41,370 bases of DNA from JAIVHA01 sp965367295. Lineage in GTDB: Bacteria > Pseudomonadota > Gammaproteobacteria > DSM-19610. The notes under the pieces were generated by a model that saw only the letters and a list, made by a program, of their open reading frames with translations, had not been told where the DNA came from and made no database searches. How positions within the stretch are numbered: position 1 is the stretch's first letter; each line of letters opens with the position of its first letter. The stretch lies in assembly GCA_965367295.1 (NCBI GenBank), contig CBDUHN010000031.1, forward strand, positions 1-41,370, in the 5' to 3' direction. Below, one piece after another: positions 16,693 to 24,429 of this stretch. A program made the position numbers and the translations under genes.

Positions 16693-17751
16693 CTAGGCGC
16701 TTTCCGCCTCGGCGAAGGCATAGGGCAGTTCCTGGTATTCCAGAGCCGGACCATCCTTGGCGCCCAGCCGCACATCCCCGTCCTCGGCGCTGGCGATCTG
16801 GATCACGGACAGCAGGGAATAGCCGCCATCGGGATGGGGTTCCGCGTCCACCACCTTGCCAACACTCTGGTCATCTCCACTGGCATCGAACAGATCCACG
16901 CCGACCTGCGGCTGTTCGTTGCTGTCCACGTGGCACAGGTACATGCGGCGCTTCAGTTTGCCCAGGTATTGCATACGGGCTACCACTTCCTGTCCGGGAT
17001 AACAGCCCTTCTTGAAACTGACGCCGTCCACCAACTGCATATTGGCCATTTGCGGGACAAAGGCTTCAACGGTTTCCGGGTAGATGGTGGGCAGGCCGGC
17101 ATGAATCTCCAGCAGGTTCCAGGGGCTTTCGCCGATGGGGGCGCATTGCACGTTGAGCTTCGCCCAGAGTGTGCAGGCGGCATCGAAATTGGCATAGATC
17201 TCGAAACGGGGGAATATGCCGGGCACCCGGATAATCACCATGCGTTCATTCTGCACCACCTCATTGGCGGCAGCAGGCGGCGTCAGGCCGCTGGCCCTGG
17301 CAAGTTCGTCCCCCGCATCGGGGCCGGAAATGCCGATGGGGATAAAGGTGTCGACGGTGTCTTCGAAGGTGACCTTGGAGCGCAGGACAAACATGCGCAG
17401 ACGCTTGACCGTCGTTTCGACGATGGCGGTGGGCATGCGCAGGTAGAAGCTGCCACCGTGCTTGAAGATGCGGAAATTGGCCAGCATCCGCCCCTTGGGT
17501 GAACAGTAGGCATTGAGCAGACTGTGGCTGGCGTCTACTTTGCGCAGGTCGTTGCTGAGCTGGCCTTGAAGAAATTCCTCGGCATCTTCACCGTGAACCG
17601 CCACGAGGCTGTAGTGGGACAGGTCGGCGAAAACGTTTCCGGTCAGGGCAACCTCGCGTTCACGCTCCGGATTACCGAAGCTGATCACCTTGCCGTCTTC
17701 GCTGCATTCGGCGCCGGCGTTCGCAAGGAAACTTTTCCATTCTGCTTTCAT
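16693..17751 (-). CDS. ygfZ: Folate-binding protein YgfZ
   Basis: The 352-residue protein resembles the T-protein of the glycine cleavage system and is required, with tetrahydrofolate, for maintenance of certain iron-sulfur enzymes. The signature KGCYPGQEVVARM, with the conserved Cys, is intact. The C-terminal domain includes KLKRRMYLCHVD. The ATG at 17751 has AGGGG about 10 bases upstream and gives the N-terminus MKAEWKSF; a longer frame to 17781 lacks support. It is divergent from sdhC. Its proximity to succinate dehydrogenase, an Fe-S enzyme, and to sdhE matches a known gammaproteobacterial neighbourhood (ygfZ beside sdhE/ygfX). Confidence 0.93.
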   Translation of the reverse strand: MKAEWKSFLANAGAECSEDGKVISFGNPEREREVALTGNVFADLSHYSLVAVHGEDAEEFLQGQLSNDLRKVDASHSLLNAYCSPKGRMLANFRIFKHGGSFYLRMPTAIVETTVKRLRMFVLRSKVTFEDTVDTFIPIGISGPDAGDELARASGLTPPAAANEVVQNERMVIIRVPGIFPRFEIYANFDAACTLWAKLNVQCAPIGESPWNLLEIHAGLPTIYPETVEAFVPQMANMQLVDGVSFKKGCYPGQEVVARMQYLGKLKRRMYLCHVDSNEQPQVGVDLFDASGDDQSVGKVVDAEPHPDGGYSLLSVIQIASAEDGDVRLGAKDGPALEYQELPYAFAEAESA

Positions 17752-17836
17752 ACTATCGATACCCCTGTGTAAGCAGCGCAAGCTTAGACAAAAAGCACGG
17801 GCCTGTCAGCCGCTGAAAACTGTGGTTTCTGGCATC

Positions 17837-17853
17837 TGGTGTTTACAGCACCA
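17837..17853. promoter_or_regulatory. Inverted repeat in the ygfZ-sdhC divergent promoter region
   Basis: TGGTG (17837-17841) and CACCA (17849-17853) flank TTTACAG. TTTACA (17842-17847) is a -35-like hexamer. TATAAA (17860-17865) and TATCAT (17868-17873) are nearby -10-like sequences, but spacings of 12 and 20 bases are off the optimum. It is a candidate operator or promoter for the sdh operon only. Confidence 0.25.
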
Positions 17854-17896
17854 CAATGGTATAAAAGTATCATATCTGGCGCACGTACACGGAACC

Positions 17897-18280
17897 ATGG
17901 CGAGGCAAAGCACCGCACCGAAGTACCTCAATCTACTGCGCATTCAGATGCCGGTCGGCGCGGTTCTTTCCATTGCACATCGTCTTTCCGGTGTCCTGCT
18001 GTTCCTTTCCATCCCGTTTCTGGTCTATCTGCTTGGTCTGTCGCTGCAGGATGCGGCGGGGTATGCGCGTGCCCGCGACTGGCTTGTGCACCCGCTCGCG
18101 CAGCTGGTGCTGGCGCTGCTGGCCTGGTCGCTGTTCCATCACCTGCTGGCCGGCATTCGCCACTTGCTGCTGGACCTGCATATCGGGGTGGAAAGGGTGC
18201 AGGCCCGCCGCTCTGCCTGGCTGGTCAATGTGGCGGCACTGATCCTCTTGCTGCTCTATATCGTGGGACGCCTGCTGTGA
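17897..18280 (+). CDS. sdhC: Succinate dehydrogenase cytochrome b556 subunit
   Basis: This 127-residue membrane anchor subunit of complex II has three transmembrane helices. The N-terminal segment IAHRLSGVLLFLSIPFLVYL matches the quinone-site helix. The heme-ligand histidine region is visible as LFHHLLAGIRHLLLDLH (compare E. coli His84). The ATG at 17897 begins MARQSTAPKYLNLLRIQMP. A much longer frame extends upstream through the divergent promoter region and is not used. Its stop overlaps the GTG start of sdhD. Confidence 0.95.
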   Translation: MARQSTAPKYLNLLRIQMPVGAVLSIAHRLSGVLLFLSIPFLVYLLGLSLQDAAGYARARDWLVHPLAQLVLALLAWSLFHHLLAGIRHLLLDLHIGVERVQARRSAWLVNVAALILLLLYIVGRLL

Positions 18281-18618
18281 GCCGGGGGGCCCAGGGCCTG
18301 CGTGCCTGGCTGGTTCAGCGTGTCACCGCGGTCTATCTCGGCCTGTTTACCCTCTATCTGCTGTTTCACATGCTCACCTCGGCGCCCGCCGATTTCACGC
18401 AATGGAGCGCCTGGATGGGCTGCCCGCTGGTTGCCATCGGAATGGCGATGTATATCATCGCCATGTTGATGCATGCCTGGGTAGGGATACGCGATGTACT
18501 GATCGATTATGTACACCCTGTCAGTGTACGTCTGCCACTGCTCGGGGCAATGGCCTTTCTGCTGTTGGGTTGCGGCTTGTGGGCCTTGCGTGCGCTGCTG
18601 CTCAATTCCACGTTATAG
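18277..18618 (+). CDS. sdhD: Succinate dehydrogenase membrane anchor subunit
   Basis: The 113-residue protein has three predicted transmembrane helices and pairs with SdhC to bind heme b and quinone. The start is a GTG whose last bases overlap the sdhC stop (GTGA at 18277-18280), giving MSRGAQGLRAWLVQRVTAVYL. The conserved HAWVGIRDVLIDYV holds the second heme-ligand His and the Asp-Tyr pair near the quinone site. Length matches E. coli SdhD (115). No ATG start exists near this position, so tools that avoid GTG starts may extend it wrongly. Confidence 0.93.
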   Translation: MSRGAQGLRAWLVQRVTAVYLGLFTLYLLFHMLTSAPADFTQWSAWMGCPLVAIGMAMYIIAMLMHAWVGIRDVLIDYVHPVSVRLPLLGAMAFLLLGCGLWALRALLLNSTL

Positions 18619-18639
18619 GCCTGGCAAAAAAGGAATTCT

Positions 18640-20403
18640 ATGGAACTGCCACACCGTCGTTTTGATGCCCTGATCATTGGTGCTGGTGGTGGTGGGCTGC
18701 GCGCTGCCCTGCAACTGTCCCAGGCCGAGGCACGGGTGGCGGTGGTATCGAAGGTGTTTCCGACCCGTTCCCATACTGTAGCGGCACAGGGGGGCGTCAA
18801 CGCGGCGCTGGCCAATGTATTGCCCGATAACTGGCACTGGCACATGTTTGATACCGTCAAGGGCAGCGATTACCTGGGTGACCAGGATGCCATTGAATAC
18901 ATGTGTCGTGCGGCACCGCATGTCGTGTACGAACTGGAACATTTCGGGGTACCGTTTTCACGCCTCGACGATGGCAAGATCTACCAGCGTGCCTTTGGTG
19001 GCCAGAGCCGTAACTTCGGCGGCGCACAGGCAGCGCGCACCTGCGCGGCCGCGGACCGCACCGGCCACGCCATTCTGCATTCGCTGTACCAGCAGAATAT
19101 CCGCGCGAAAACCCATTTTTTCGATGAATATTTTGCCATTGACCTGCTGCACGACGAACAGGGGTATTTCCTTGGCGCGCTGGTGCTGGAGATTGCCACC
19201 GGCAAGCCGTTGATCATCGAGGCCAAGACCACGCTACTGGCTACCGGTGGCGCCGGCCAGTTGTTCCGTACCAACACCAATGCCCTGATCAACACCGGTG
19301 ACGGTATGGCCATGGCGCTGCGGGCCGGCATCCCACTACAGGACATGGAGTTCTTCCAGTTCCATCCCACCGGTATCGCCGGGAAGGGCATGTTGATTAC
19401 CGAAGGGGTGCGCGGGGAGGGCGGTTACCTGCTCAACAGCGAGGGGGAGCGTTTCATGGAGCGCTATGCACCCAACGCCAAGGATCTCGCCAGCCGCGAT
19501 GTGGTGAGCCGTGCCATCGCCACCGAGGTGCGTGAGGGGCGCGGTTGCGGCAAGCACAAGGATCATGTACTGCTGAAACTGGATCACCTTGGCGTCGATA
19601 TTGTCGCCAAGCGCCTGCCGGGGATTCGCGATACCGTACAGACCTTCCTCCACATCGATCCGGCGGAAACACCGATCCCGGTTTATCCCACCGCGCATTA
19701 CACCATGGGTGGCATTCCCACGGACCGCTATGGTCGGGTGGTGGTGCCGGAACAGCAGGGTGCCGAGGAACCGGTGCCGGGGCTGTACGCGGCCGGTGAA
19801 TGCGCCTGCGTTTCGGTGCATGGTGCCAACCGCCTGGGCGGCAATTCACTGCTGGATATCCTGGTATTTGGCCGTGCCGCGGCCAACCACATCATCGGTC
19901 ATCTGCAGGAAACCCGTTATCACCGACCGTTGCCGGACAGCGCCACCGAACAGGCCATGGCACGACTTGCACGCTGGGAACAACGGGGTGACGGTGAGTC
20001 CGTTGACGGGCTACGTCGTGAACTGACCAAAATCATGGAAGATCATTGCAGCGTGTTTCGCAATGAGGAAGTCATGCGCGAAGGCCAGCAGAAACTGATT
20101 GCACTGGAACAACGGCTGCAACATGCACGCATTACCGATCACAGCCAGGTGTTCAATACCGCACGCATCGAGGCACTGGAACTGGAAAACCTGATGGATA
20201 TCGCCCTGGCAACCGTGACCTCCGCCTTGGAGCGCACGGAAAGTCGCGGGGCCCATTCGCGCATTGATTATCCCGATCGGGATGATGTGCACTGGCTGCG
20301 CCACAGCCTGTTCTACAAGGATGGAATGCGTATGGACTATAAACCGGTGCGCATCAAGCCCATCACGGTACACACCTTCCCACCCAAGGCACGCACCTAC
20401 TGA
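18640..20403 (+). CDS. sdhA: Succinate dehydrogenase flavoprotein subunit
   Basis: The 587-residue catalytic subunit oxidises succinate to fumarate with covalently bound FAD. The dinucleotide loop LIIGAGGGGLRAAL is at residues 11-24. The FAD-linked histidine is H45 in TRSHTVAAQGG. Substrate-site segments include QFHPTGIAGKGMLITEGVRG and HGANRLGGNSLLDILVFGR. The C-terminus (DYPDRDDVHWLRHSL) is typical. It follows sdhD by 21 bases; sdhB begins 17 bases after its stop. Confidence 0.98.
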   Translation: MELPHRRFDALIIGAGGGGLRAALQLSQAEARVAVVSKVFPTRSHTVAAQGGVNAALANVLPDNWHWHMFDTVKGSDYLGDQDAIEYMCRAAPHVVYELEHFGVPFSRLDDGKIYQRAFGGQSRNFGGAQAARTCAAADRTGHAILHSLYQQNIRAKTHFFDEYFAIDLLHDEQGYFLGALVLEIATGKPLIIEAKTTLLATGGAGQLFRTNTNALINTGDGMAMALRAGIPLQDMEFFQFHPTGIAGKGMLITEGVRGEGGYLLNSEGERFMERYAPNAKDLASRDVVSRAIATEVREGRGCGKHKDHVLLKLDHLGVDIVAKRLPGIRDTVQTFLHIDPAETPIPVYPTAHYTMGGIPTDRYGRVVVPEQQGAEEPVPGLYAAGECACVSVHGANRLGGNSLLDILVFGRAAANHIIGHLQETRYHRPLPDSATEQAMARLARWEQRGDGESVDGLRRELTKIMEDHCSVFRNEEVMREGQQKLIALEQRLQHARITDHSQVFNTARIEALELENLMDIALATVTSALERTESRGAHSRIDYPDRDDVHWLRHSLFYKDGMRMDYKPVRIKPITVHTFPPKARTY

Positions 20404-20420
20404 ACCACGAGGGCAGCCCT

Positions 20421-21122
20421 ATGCGATTTTCACTCTACCGATATAATCCTGATAGCGATACCAAACCCTATATGCAGGATTTCGAACTGCCCGAGGAGCA
20501 GCTTGAATCGGGCATGATGCTCCTCGATGCCTTGTTATTGCTGAAGGCACAGGATGAAACGTTGAGCTTTCGCCGCTCCTGCCAGGAAGGGGTATGCGGT
20601 TCCGATGGTATGAACATCAACGGCCGCAATGGACTGGCCTGCATCACGCCACTGGCCAGTCTGAAGCAGCCTGTGGAGATTCGACCGCTGCCCGGTATGC
20701 CGGTGATCCGTGACCTGGTGGTCGATCTGGAGCAGTTTTACCAACAGTATCGTGCCGTGAAGCCCTATCTCATCAACGAAGATCCGGTACCGGAAGTGGA
20801 ACGATGCCAATCTCCCGAGGAGCGGGACAAGCTCGATGGCCTGTACGAATGCATCCTGTGTGCCTGTTGCTCCACCTCCTGCCCGTCATTCTGGTGGAAT
20901 CCGGAGAAATTTCTGGGTCCCGCGGCCCTGCTGCAATCCTGGCGCTTCCTGGCGGATTCCCGCGATCAGGCCACCGAGGAACGGCTTGATCAATTGCAGG
21001 ACCCATTCCGGCTGTTTCGTTGCCACACCATCATGAACTGCGTCGAGGTCTGCCCCAAGGGACTCAATCCCACCCGGGCCATCGGTAATATCCGTAACCT
21101 GATGGTGAAACGTTCGCTGTAA
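20421..21122 (+). CDS. sdhB: Succinate dehydrogenase iron-sulfur subunit
   Basis: The 233-residue subunit carries electrons from FAD to quinone through three clusters. The 2Fe-2S ligands are in CQEGVCGSDGMNINGRNGLAC. The 4Fe-4S site is CILCACCSTSCP, and the remaining cysteines are in CHTIMNCVEVCPKGLNP. Length is normal. It is the last structural gene of complex II; the assembly gene sdhE follows after 51 bases. Confidence 0.98.
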   Translation: MRFSLYRYNPDSDTKPYMQDFELPEEQLESGMMLLDALLLLKAQDETLSFRRSCQEGVCGSDGMNINGRNGLACITPLASLKQPVEIRPLPGMPVIRDLVVDLEQFYQQYRAVKPYLINEDPVPEVERCQSPEERDKLDGLYECILCACCSTSCPSFWWNPEKFLGPAALLQSWRFLADSRDQATEERLDQLQDPFRLFRCHTIMNCVEVCPKGLNPTRAIGNIRNLMVKRSL

Positions 21123-21173
21123 TCGGGTTTGCCGCACTAGTGGAATGATGAACCAGAGGTTGCCCTGTCCTGT

Positions 21174-21416
21174 ATGAGCGAATACAACCGTCTTCACTGG
21201 CAATGTCGTCGCGGCATGCGAGAACTGGACCTGCTGCTGCAAGGGTTCCTGGAGCATAGCTTTGCAACCTTTGATGCTTCGATGCAGAAGACCTTCGAAA
21301 CCCTGCTGAACTACCCCGATGCCGTGCTGCTGGAATGGCTGCTGGGCCGGCAGATTCCCAGCGACAGGGAGGTCGCGCAACTTGTCCAAAGGATTCGCAA
21401 CACCCCTGTGGCTTGA
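21174..21416 (+). CDS. sdhE: FAD assembly factor SdhE
   Basis: The 80-residue protein of the SdhE/YgfY family promotes covalent attachment of FAD to SdhA. The signature is CRRGMRELDLLLQGFL near the N-terminus, followed by LLNYPDAVLLEWLLGRQIP. Its placement straight after sdhCDAB supports the role. The ygfX start lies inside its 3' end: a GGGAGGT ribosome binding site at 21367-21373 is within this gene. Confidence 0.95.
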   Translation: MSEYNRLHWQCRRGMRELDLLLQGFLEHSFATFDASMQKTFETLLNYPDAVLLEWLLGRQIPSDREVAQLVQRIRNTPVA

Positions 21417-21855
21417 GTTGCGTGTGCCCCGCTGGTGGGTGCTGTTGCTCGGTCTGTCATATGCAAGCGCACTACTGCTGATTCTGCTGCTGCCACTGGC
21501 CTGGTACTGGCTGGGGCTGTTGCTGGTGCTTTGGCTGGCAGGCGCGTTTTCCAGCCTTGCCCCCTTGCTGTATCCGCAGAAAAGGGCGCGCATCGAGCGT
21601 GCATGCTGGGGCGATGCGGAGCATTGGCAGCTGTATTTCACTGATGATCGGATGGTTGCGGCCAGCTTATCACCGCGGCTGTTTTCGGCAGGACCCCTGC
21701 TGCAATTGCACCTGCAGACAGAGGATGGTCGCTCGCAGTCATTGTTGCTTCTGCCCGGGATGCTTGCATCCGCTGATCTGCGTCGCTTACGGGTACGGCT
21801 GCGACTGTTTGTTGCCGGGCAATTGCCCAACGTGGATTCACAGCCAGTGCAATGA
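21382..21855 (+). CDS. ygfX: YgfX/CptA-family membrane protein
   Basis: The TTG start at 21382 follows GGGAGGT by eight bases and gives 157 residues. It overlaps sdhE by 35 bases. The N-terminal third has two transmembrane helices (RWWVLLLGLSYASALLLILL, then a second Leu-rich helix), followed by a soluble domain ending in FVAGQLPNV. This fits YgfX, the usual partner of SdhE. In E. coli the pair was once described as a toxin-antitoxin system (CptAB); its normal role is not settled. Sequence conservation in the family is low, so the assignment leans on topology and position. Confidence 0.78.
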   Translation: MSKGFATPLWLELRVPRWWVLLLGLSYASALLLILLLPLAWYWLGLLLVLWLAGAFSSLAPLLYPQKRARIERACWGDAEHWQLYFTDDRMVAASLSPRLFSAGPLLQLHLQTEDGRSQSLLLLPGMLASADLRRLRVRLRLFVAGQLPNVDSQPVQ

Positions 21856-21916
21856 TGCTACCTTTCCCGGGAATACTGCCTTACCATTGCGACTCCCGAC
21901 AGGTGCAAACTTCTTC

Positions 21917-22384
21917 ATGGCCACCGAAATCGAACGCAAATTCCTGGTGAATGATGATCGCTGGCGGCAGCAGGCCGACACCGGCACGGTATTTCGCCAG
22001 GGCTATCTGCTCGGTAGCGAACACAGTTCGGTGCGGGTTCGCATCGAAGGCAACCGTGCCAATCTGAATATCAAAAGTGCCACCCTGGGCGTGCGGCGCC
22101 AGGAATACGAATACGAGATCCCACTGGCCGATGCCCGGGAAATGCTCGATACCCTGTGTGTCCAGCCTCTGATCGAGAAAACCCGTTACCGGCTGGCTGA
22201 AGGTGATCACCTGTGGGAAATCGATGTGTTTGGCGGTGACAATGCCGGGCTGGTGGTGGCCGAGATTGAACTGGCTGATGAACAGGAACAATTCATCCGA
22301 CCGGACTGGCTGGGTGAAGAGGTTTCGCACGACCCCCGTTACTACAACGTCTCCCTGGTGCATCACCCCTACAAGGACTGGTGA
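21917..22384 (+). CDS. CYTH-domain (triphosphate tunnel) protein
   Basis: The 155-residue protein is a single CYTH domain. The diagnostic ExExK motif is EIERK at residues 4-8. It is followed by basic and acidic strands (SVRVRIEGNRANLNIK, EYEYEIPLADA, TRYRL, VAEIELADE) that would line the phosphate tunnel. Bacterial single-domain members hydrolyse inorganic triphosphate or related compounds, so a tripolyphosphatase role is likely but inferred. The ATG at 21917 is chosen because it places the ExExK motif at the usual position. Its stop overlaps the start of the next gene. Confidence 0.88.
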   Translation: MATEIERKFLVNDDRWRQQADTGTVFRQGYLLGSEHSSVRVRIEGNRANLNIKSATLGVRRQEYEYEIPLADAREMLDTLCVQPLIEKTRYRLAEGDHLWEIDVFGGDNAGLVVAEIELADEQEQFIRPDWLGEEVSHDPRYYNVSLVHHPYKDW

Positions 22385-23871
22385 TGGTGGCTCGTCTGTG
22401 GTGGTTGCCGGTACTGCTGTGGCTATTGTCTGCCTGCACTCAGCCGCAGGATGACCTGATCCGTTTCGGTCTGGCCTCGGCGCCCACGAACCTGGACCCG
22501 CGTTTCGCCACCGATGCCGGTTCCGCGCGTATCAATCGCCTCCTGTACCGACGCCTGGTGGATTTCGACGAGAGCTCCCGGCCGATACCCGCACTGGCCC
22601 GCTGGGAGCGCCTCGACCCGTTGCATTACCGATTCACACTCGGCGAAGAGGGCCGACGGTTTCATGATGGCACGTGGCTGACGGCCGACGACGTGGCCGC
22701 CACCTACCGCTCCATACTCGATCCTGCCACCGGCTCTCCGCACCGCGGTATCCTGGAACTGATCCAGCGCATCGAGGTGCTGGACGATGATCGGCTGGAT
22801 TTTTTCCTGCGGCGTGCCGACCCCCTGTTTCCAGGTTACCTGGTCATTGGCATTGCACCGGCGCAGGCCATTGCCCGACAGCTTCCCCTGCATGATCACC
22901 CGCTCGGCAGTGGTCCGTTTCGCCTGCTGGCCTGGCCGGAAACAGGACGCCTGCAATTGCTGCGTGATACGGATCAACAGGTGCTGGAATTTCTGGAGGT
23001 GAAGGATCCCACTGTGCGCGTGCTGAAATTGCTGCGTGGTGAACTTGACCTGGTTCAGAACGACCTGCCGGCGGAACTGGTACGTTATCTCGCCGCCCAG
23101 CCGGAACTGCGGGTGCAACGCCGTCCCGGTAGCAATTTTGCCTACATCGGCTTCAACCTGCAGGACGCGGCTACCGGTGACCTCAACGTGCGTCGTGCCA
23201 TTGCCCATGCCATCGATCGCACTGCGGTCATCCGCTATGTGCTGGGTGAGGGTGCGCAACCGGCCGCGGCCCTGTTGGCAACGGGACACTGGGCCGGTAA
23301 TCCGGGGCTGGTTCCCCTGGAGTATGATCCGGAACAGGCCCGGGCCTGGCTGGCAAGAGCAGGCTACGGCCCACAGCACCCCCTGCGGCTGACCTATAAG
23401 ACCTCCGCCGATCCCCTGCGCCTGCGTATCGCTACGGTCTTCCAGCGTCAGCTGGCCGAGGTGGGCATCGAGGTGACGTTGCAAAGTTACGACTGGGGTA
23501 CCTTTTATGGTGATATCAAGGCAGGCCGTTTTCAGCTCTACAGTCTGGCCTGGGTGGGTATCAGGACCCCCGACATCTTTCGATACGCCTTTCACAGTGA
23601 TTCACTGCCGCCGGAAGGGGCCAATCGTGGCCGGCTGGCGGATGCGCGCGTGGATGCGCTGATCGAACGGGCGGAAGCAGCCGGTGATCTGGAGATCCAG
23701 GCGCAGTCCTGGCGTGAGCTGCAGGCCCGTCTGCTGGAAATATTGCCCTATGTACCGCTCTGGTACGAGGATCATGTGGTAGCGGCGCGACGGGAGCTTG
23801 TCGACTATCGGCTGGCGGCCGACGGCAACTACGACGGCTTGCAATGGGTACGGCGGGAAGCCGTACAATAG
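22384..23871 (+). CDS. Dipeptide/oligopeptide-type ABC substrate-binding lipoprotein
   Basis: The protein is about 495 residues of solute-binding protein family 5 (DppA/OppA/NikA type). The signal peptide ends in a lipobox LLSAC, with the lipidated Cys at residue 18. Family features are FGLASAPTNLDPRFATDAGS near the mature N-terminus, FHDGTWLTADDVAATYRSIL, FNLQDAATGDLNVRRAIAHA and the late segment VPLWYEDHVVA. The ATG at 22384 or a GTG at 22381 could start it; both overlap the upstream stop. The two permeases of the same transporter class lie 5.3 kb downstream (29172-30899). The substrate cannot be read from the sequence. Confidence 0.9.
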   Translation: MVARLWWLPVLLWLLSACTQPQDDLIRFGLASAPTNLDPRFATDAGSARINRLLYRRLVDFDESSRPIPALARWERLDPLHYRFTLGEEGRRFHDGTWLTADDVAATYRSILDPATGSPHRGILELIQRIEVLDDDRLDFFLRRADPLFPGYLVIGIAPAQAIARQLPLHDHPLGSGPFRLLAWPETGRLQLLRDTDQQVLEFLEVKDPTVRVLKLLRGELDLVQNDLPAELVRYLAAQPELRVQRRPGSNFAYIGFNLQDAATGDLNVRRAIAHAIDRTAVIRYVLGEGAQPAAALLATGHWAGNPGLVPLEYDPEQARAWLARAGYGPQHPLRLTYKTSADPLRLRIATVFQRQLAEVGIEVTLQSYDWGTFYGDIKAGRFQLYSLAWVGIRTPDIFRYAFHSDSLPPEGANRGRLADARVDALIERAEAAGDLEIQAQSWRELQARLLEILPYVPLWYEDHVVAARRELVDYRLAADGNYDGLQWVRREAVQ

Positions 23872-23903
23872 ATGTCGATACAAGTACCCCCAATGAAACC
23901 ACG

Positions 23904-24428
23904 ATGACCCATACACAGATCCAGATCAGTCTTGCCGATCAGCAACTGCGGCTGCTCAATCCAGAAGGAGTTGTGGCGGAATGGCCGGTCTCGACGGCGC
24001 GTAACGGGGCAGGGGAAGTATACGGCAGCGAAGGTACGCCACGGGGCTGGCACAGTATCCGTGCCATGATCGGTGCCGGTTGCGAGGCGGGCACGGTGTT
24101 CGTGGGGCGTCGGCCGACCGGGGAATGCTATACGCCGGAACTGGGTGAACAGTACCCGCAACGGGACTGGATTCTGACCCGTATCCTCTGGCTCAGTGGC
24201 CTGGAGCCCGGGAAGAACCGCCTTGGCCAGGTGGATACCATGCGCCGCTATATCTACATACATGGTTGTCCCGCGCACTGCTCCATGGGGGTTCCGGATT
24301 CCCATGGATGTATCCGCATGCGTGATCCGGATGTGCTGGCGCTGTTCCGGCAGGTGCAGCCGGGTACGCGGGTCTGGATTCAGGAGGCGGCGGACAACTT
24401 GCCTCGCTGGCGGGTTCCGCCTGCCTGA
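23904..24428 (+). CDS. YkuD L,D-transpeptidase family protein
   Basis: The 174-residue protein consists almost entirely of a YkuD domain. The catalytic motif is complete: His120-Gly in YIHGCPAHCSMGVPDSHGC and the nucleophile Cys136 in SHGCIRM. Such enzymes crosslink peptidoglycan stems or attach proteins to them. From the ATG at 23904 there is no signal peptide or membrane helix, and an upstream extension to 23844 does not add one. It could therefore be cytoplasmic, or exported in an unrecognised way. Two extra Cys (122 and 126) lie in the active-site loop. It is convergent with the GGDEF-EAL gene, with one base between the stops. Confidence 0.88.
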   Translation: MTHTQIQISLADQQLRLLNPEGVVAEWPVSTARNGAGEVYGSEGTPRGWHSIRAMIGAGCEAGTVFVGRRPTGECYTPELGEQYPQRDWILTRILWLSGLEPGKNRLGQVDTMRRYIYIHGCPAHCSMGVPDSHGCIRMRDPDVLALFRQVQPGTRVWIQEAADNLPRWRVPPA

Positions 24429-24429
24429 A

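Noticed and set aside
21174..21855. sdhE-ygfX as a toxin-antitoxin system
   Set aside because: The pair sits in the sdh operon and SdhE is an established flavinylation factor; the CptAB toxin-antitoxin reading is not needed to explain it.
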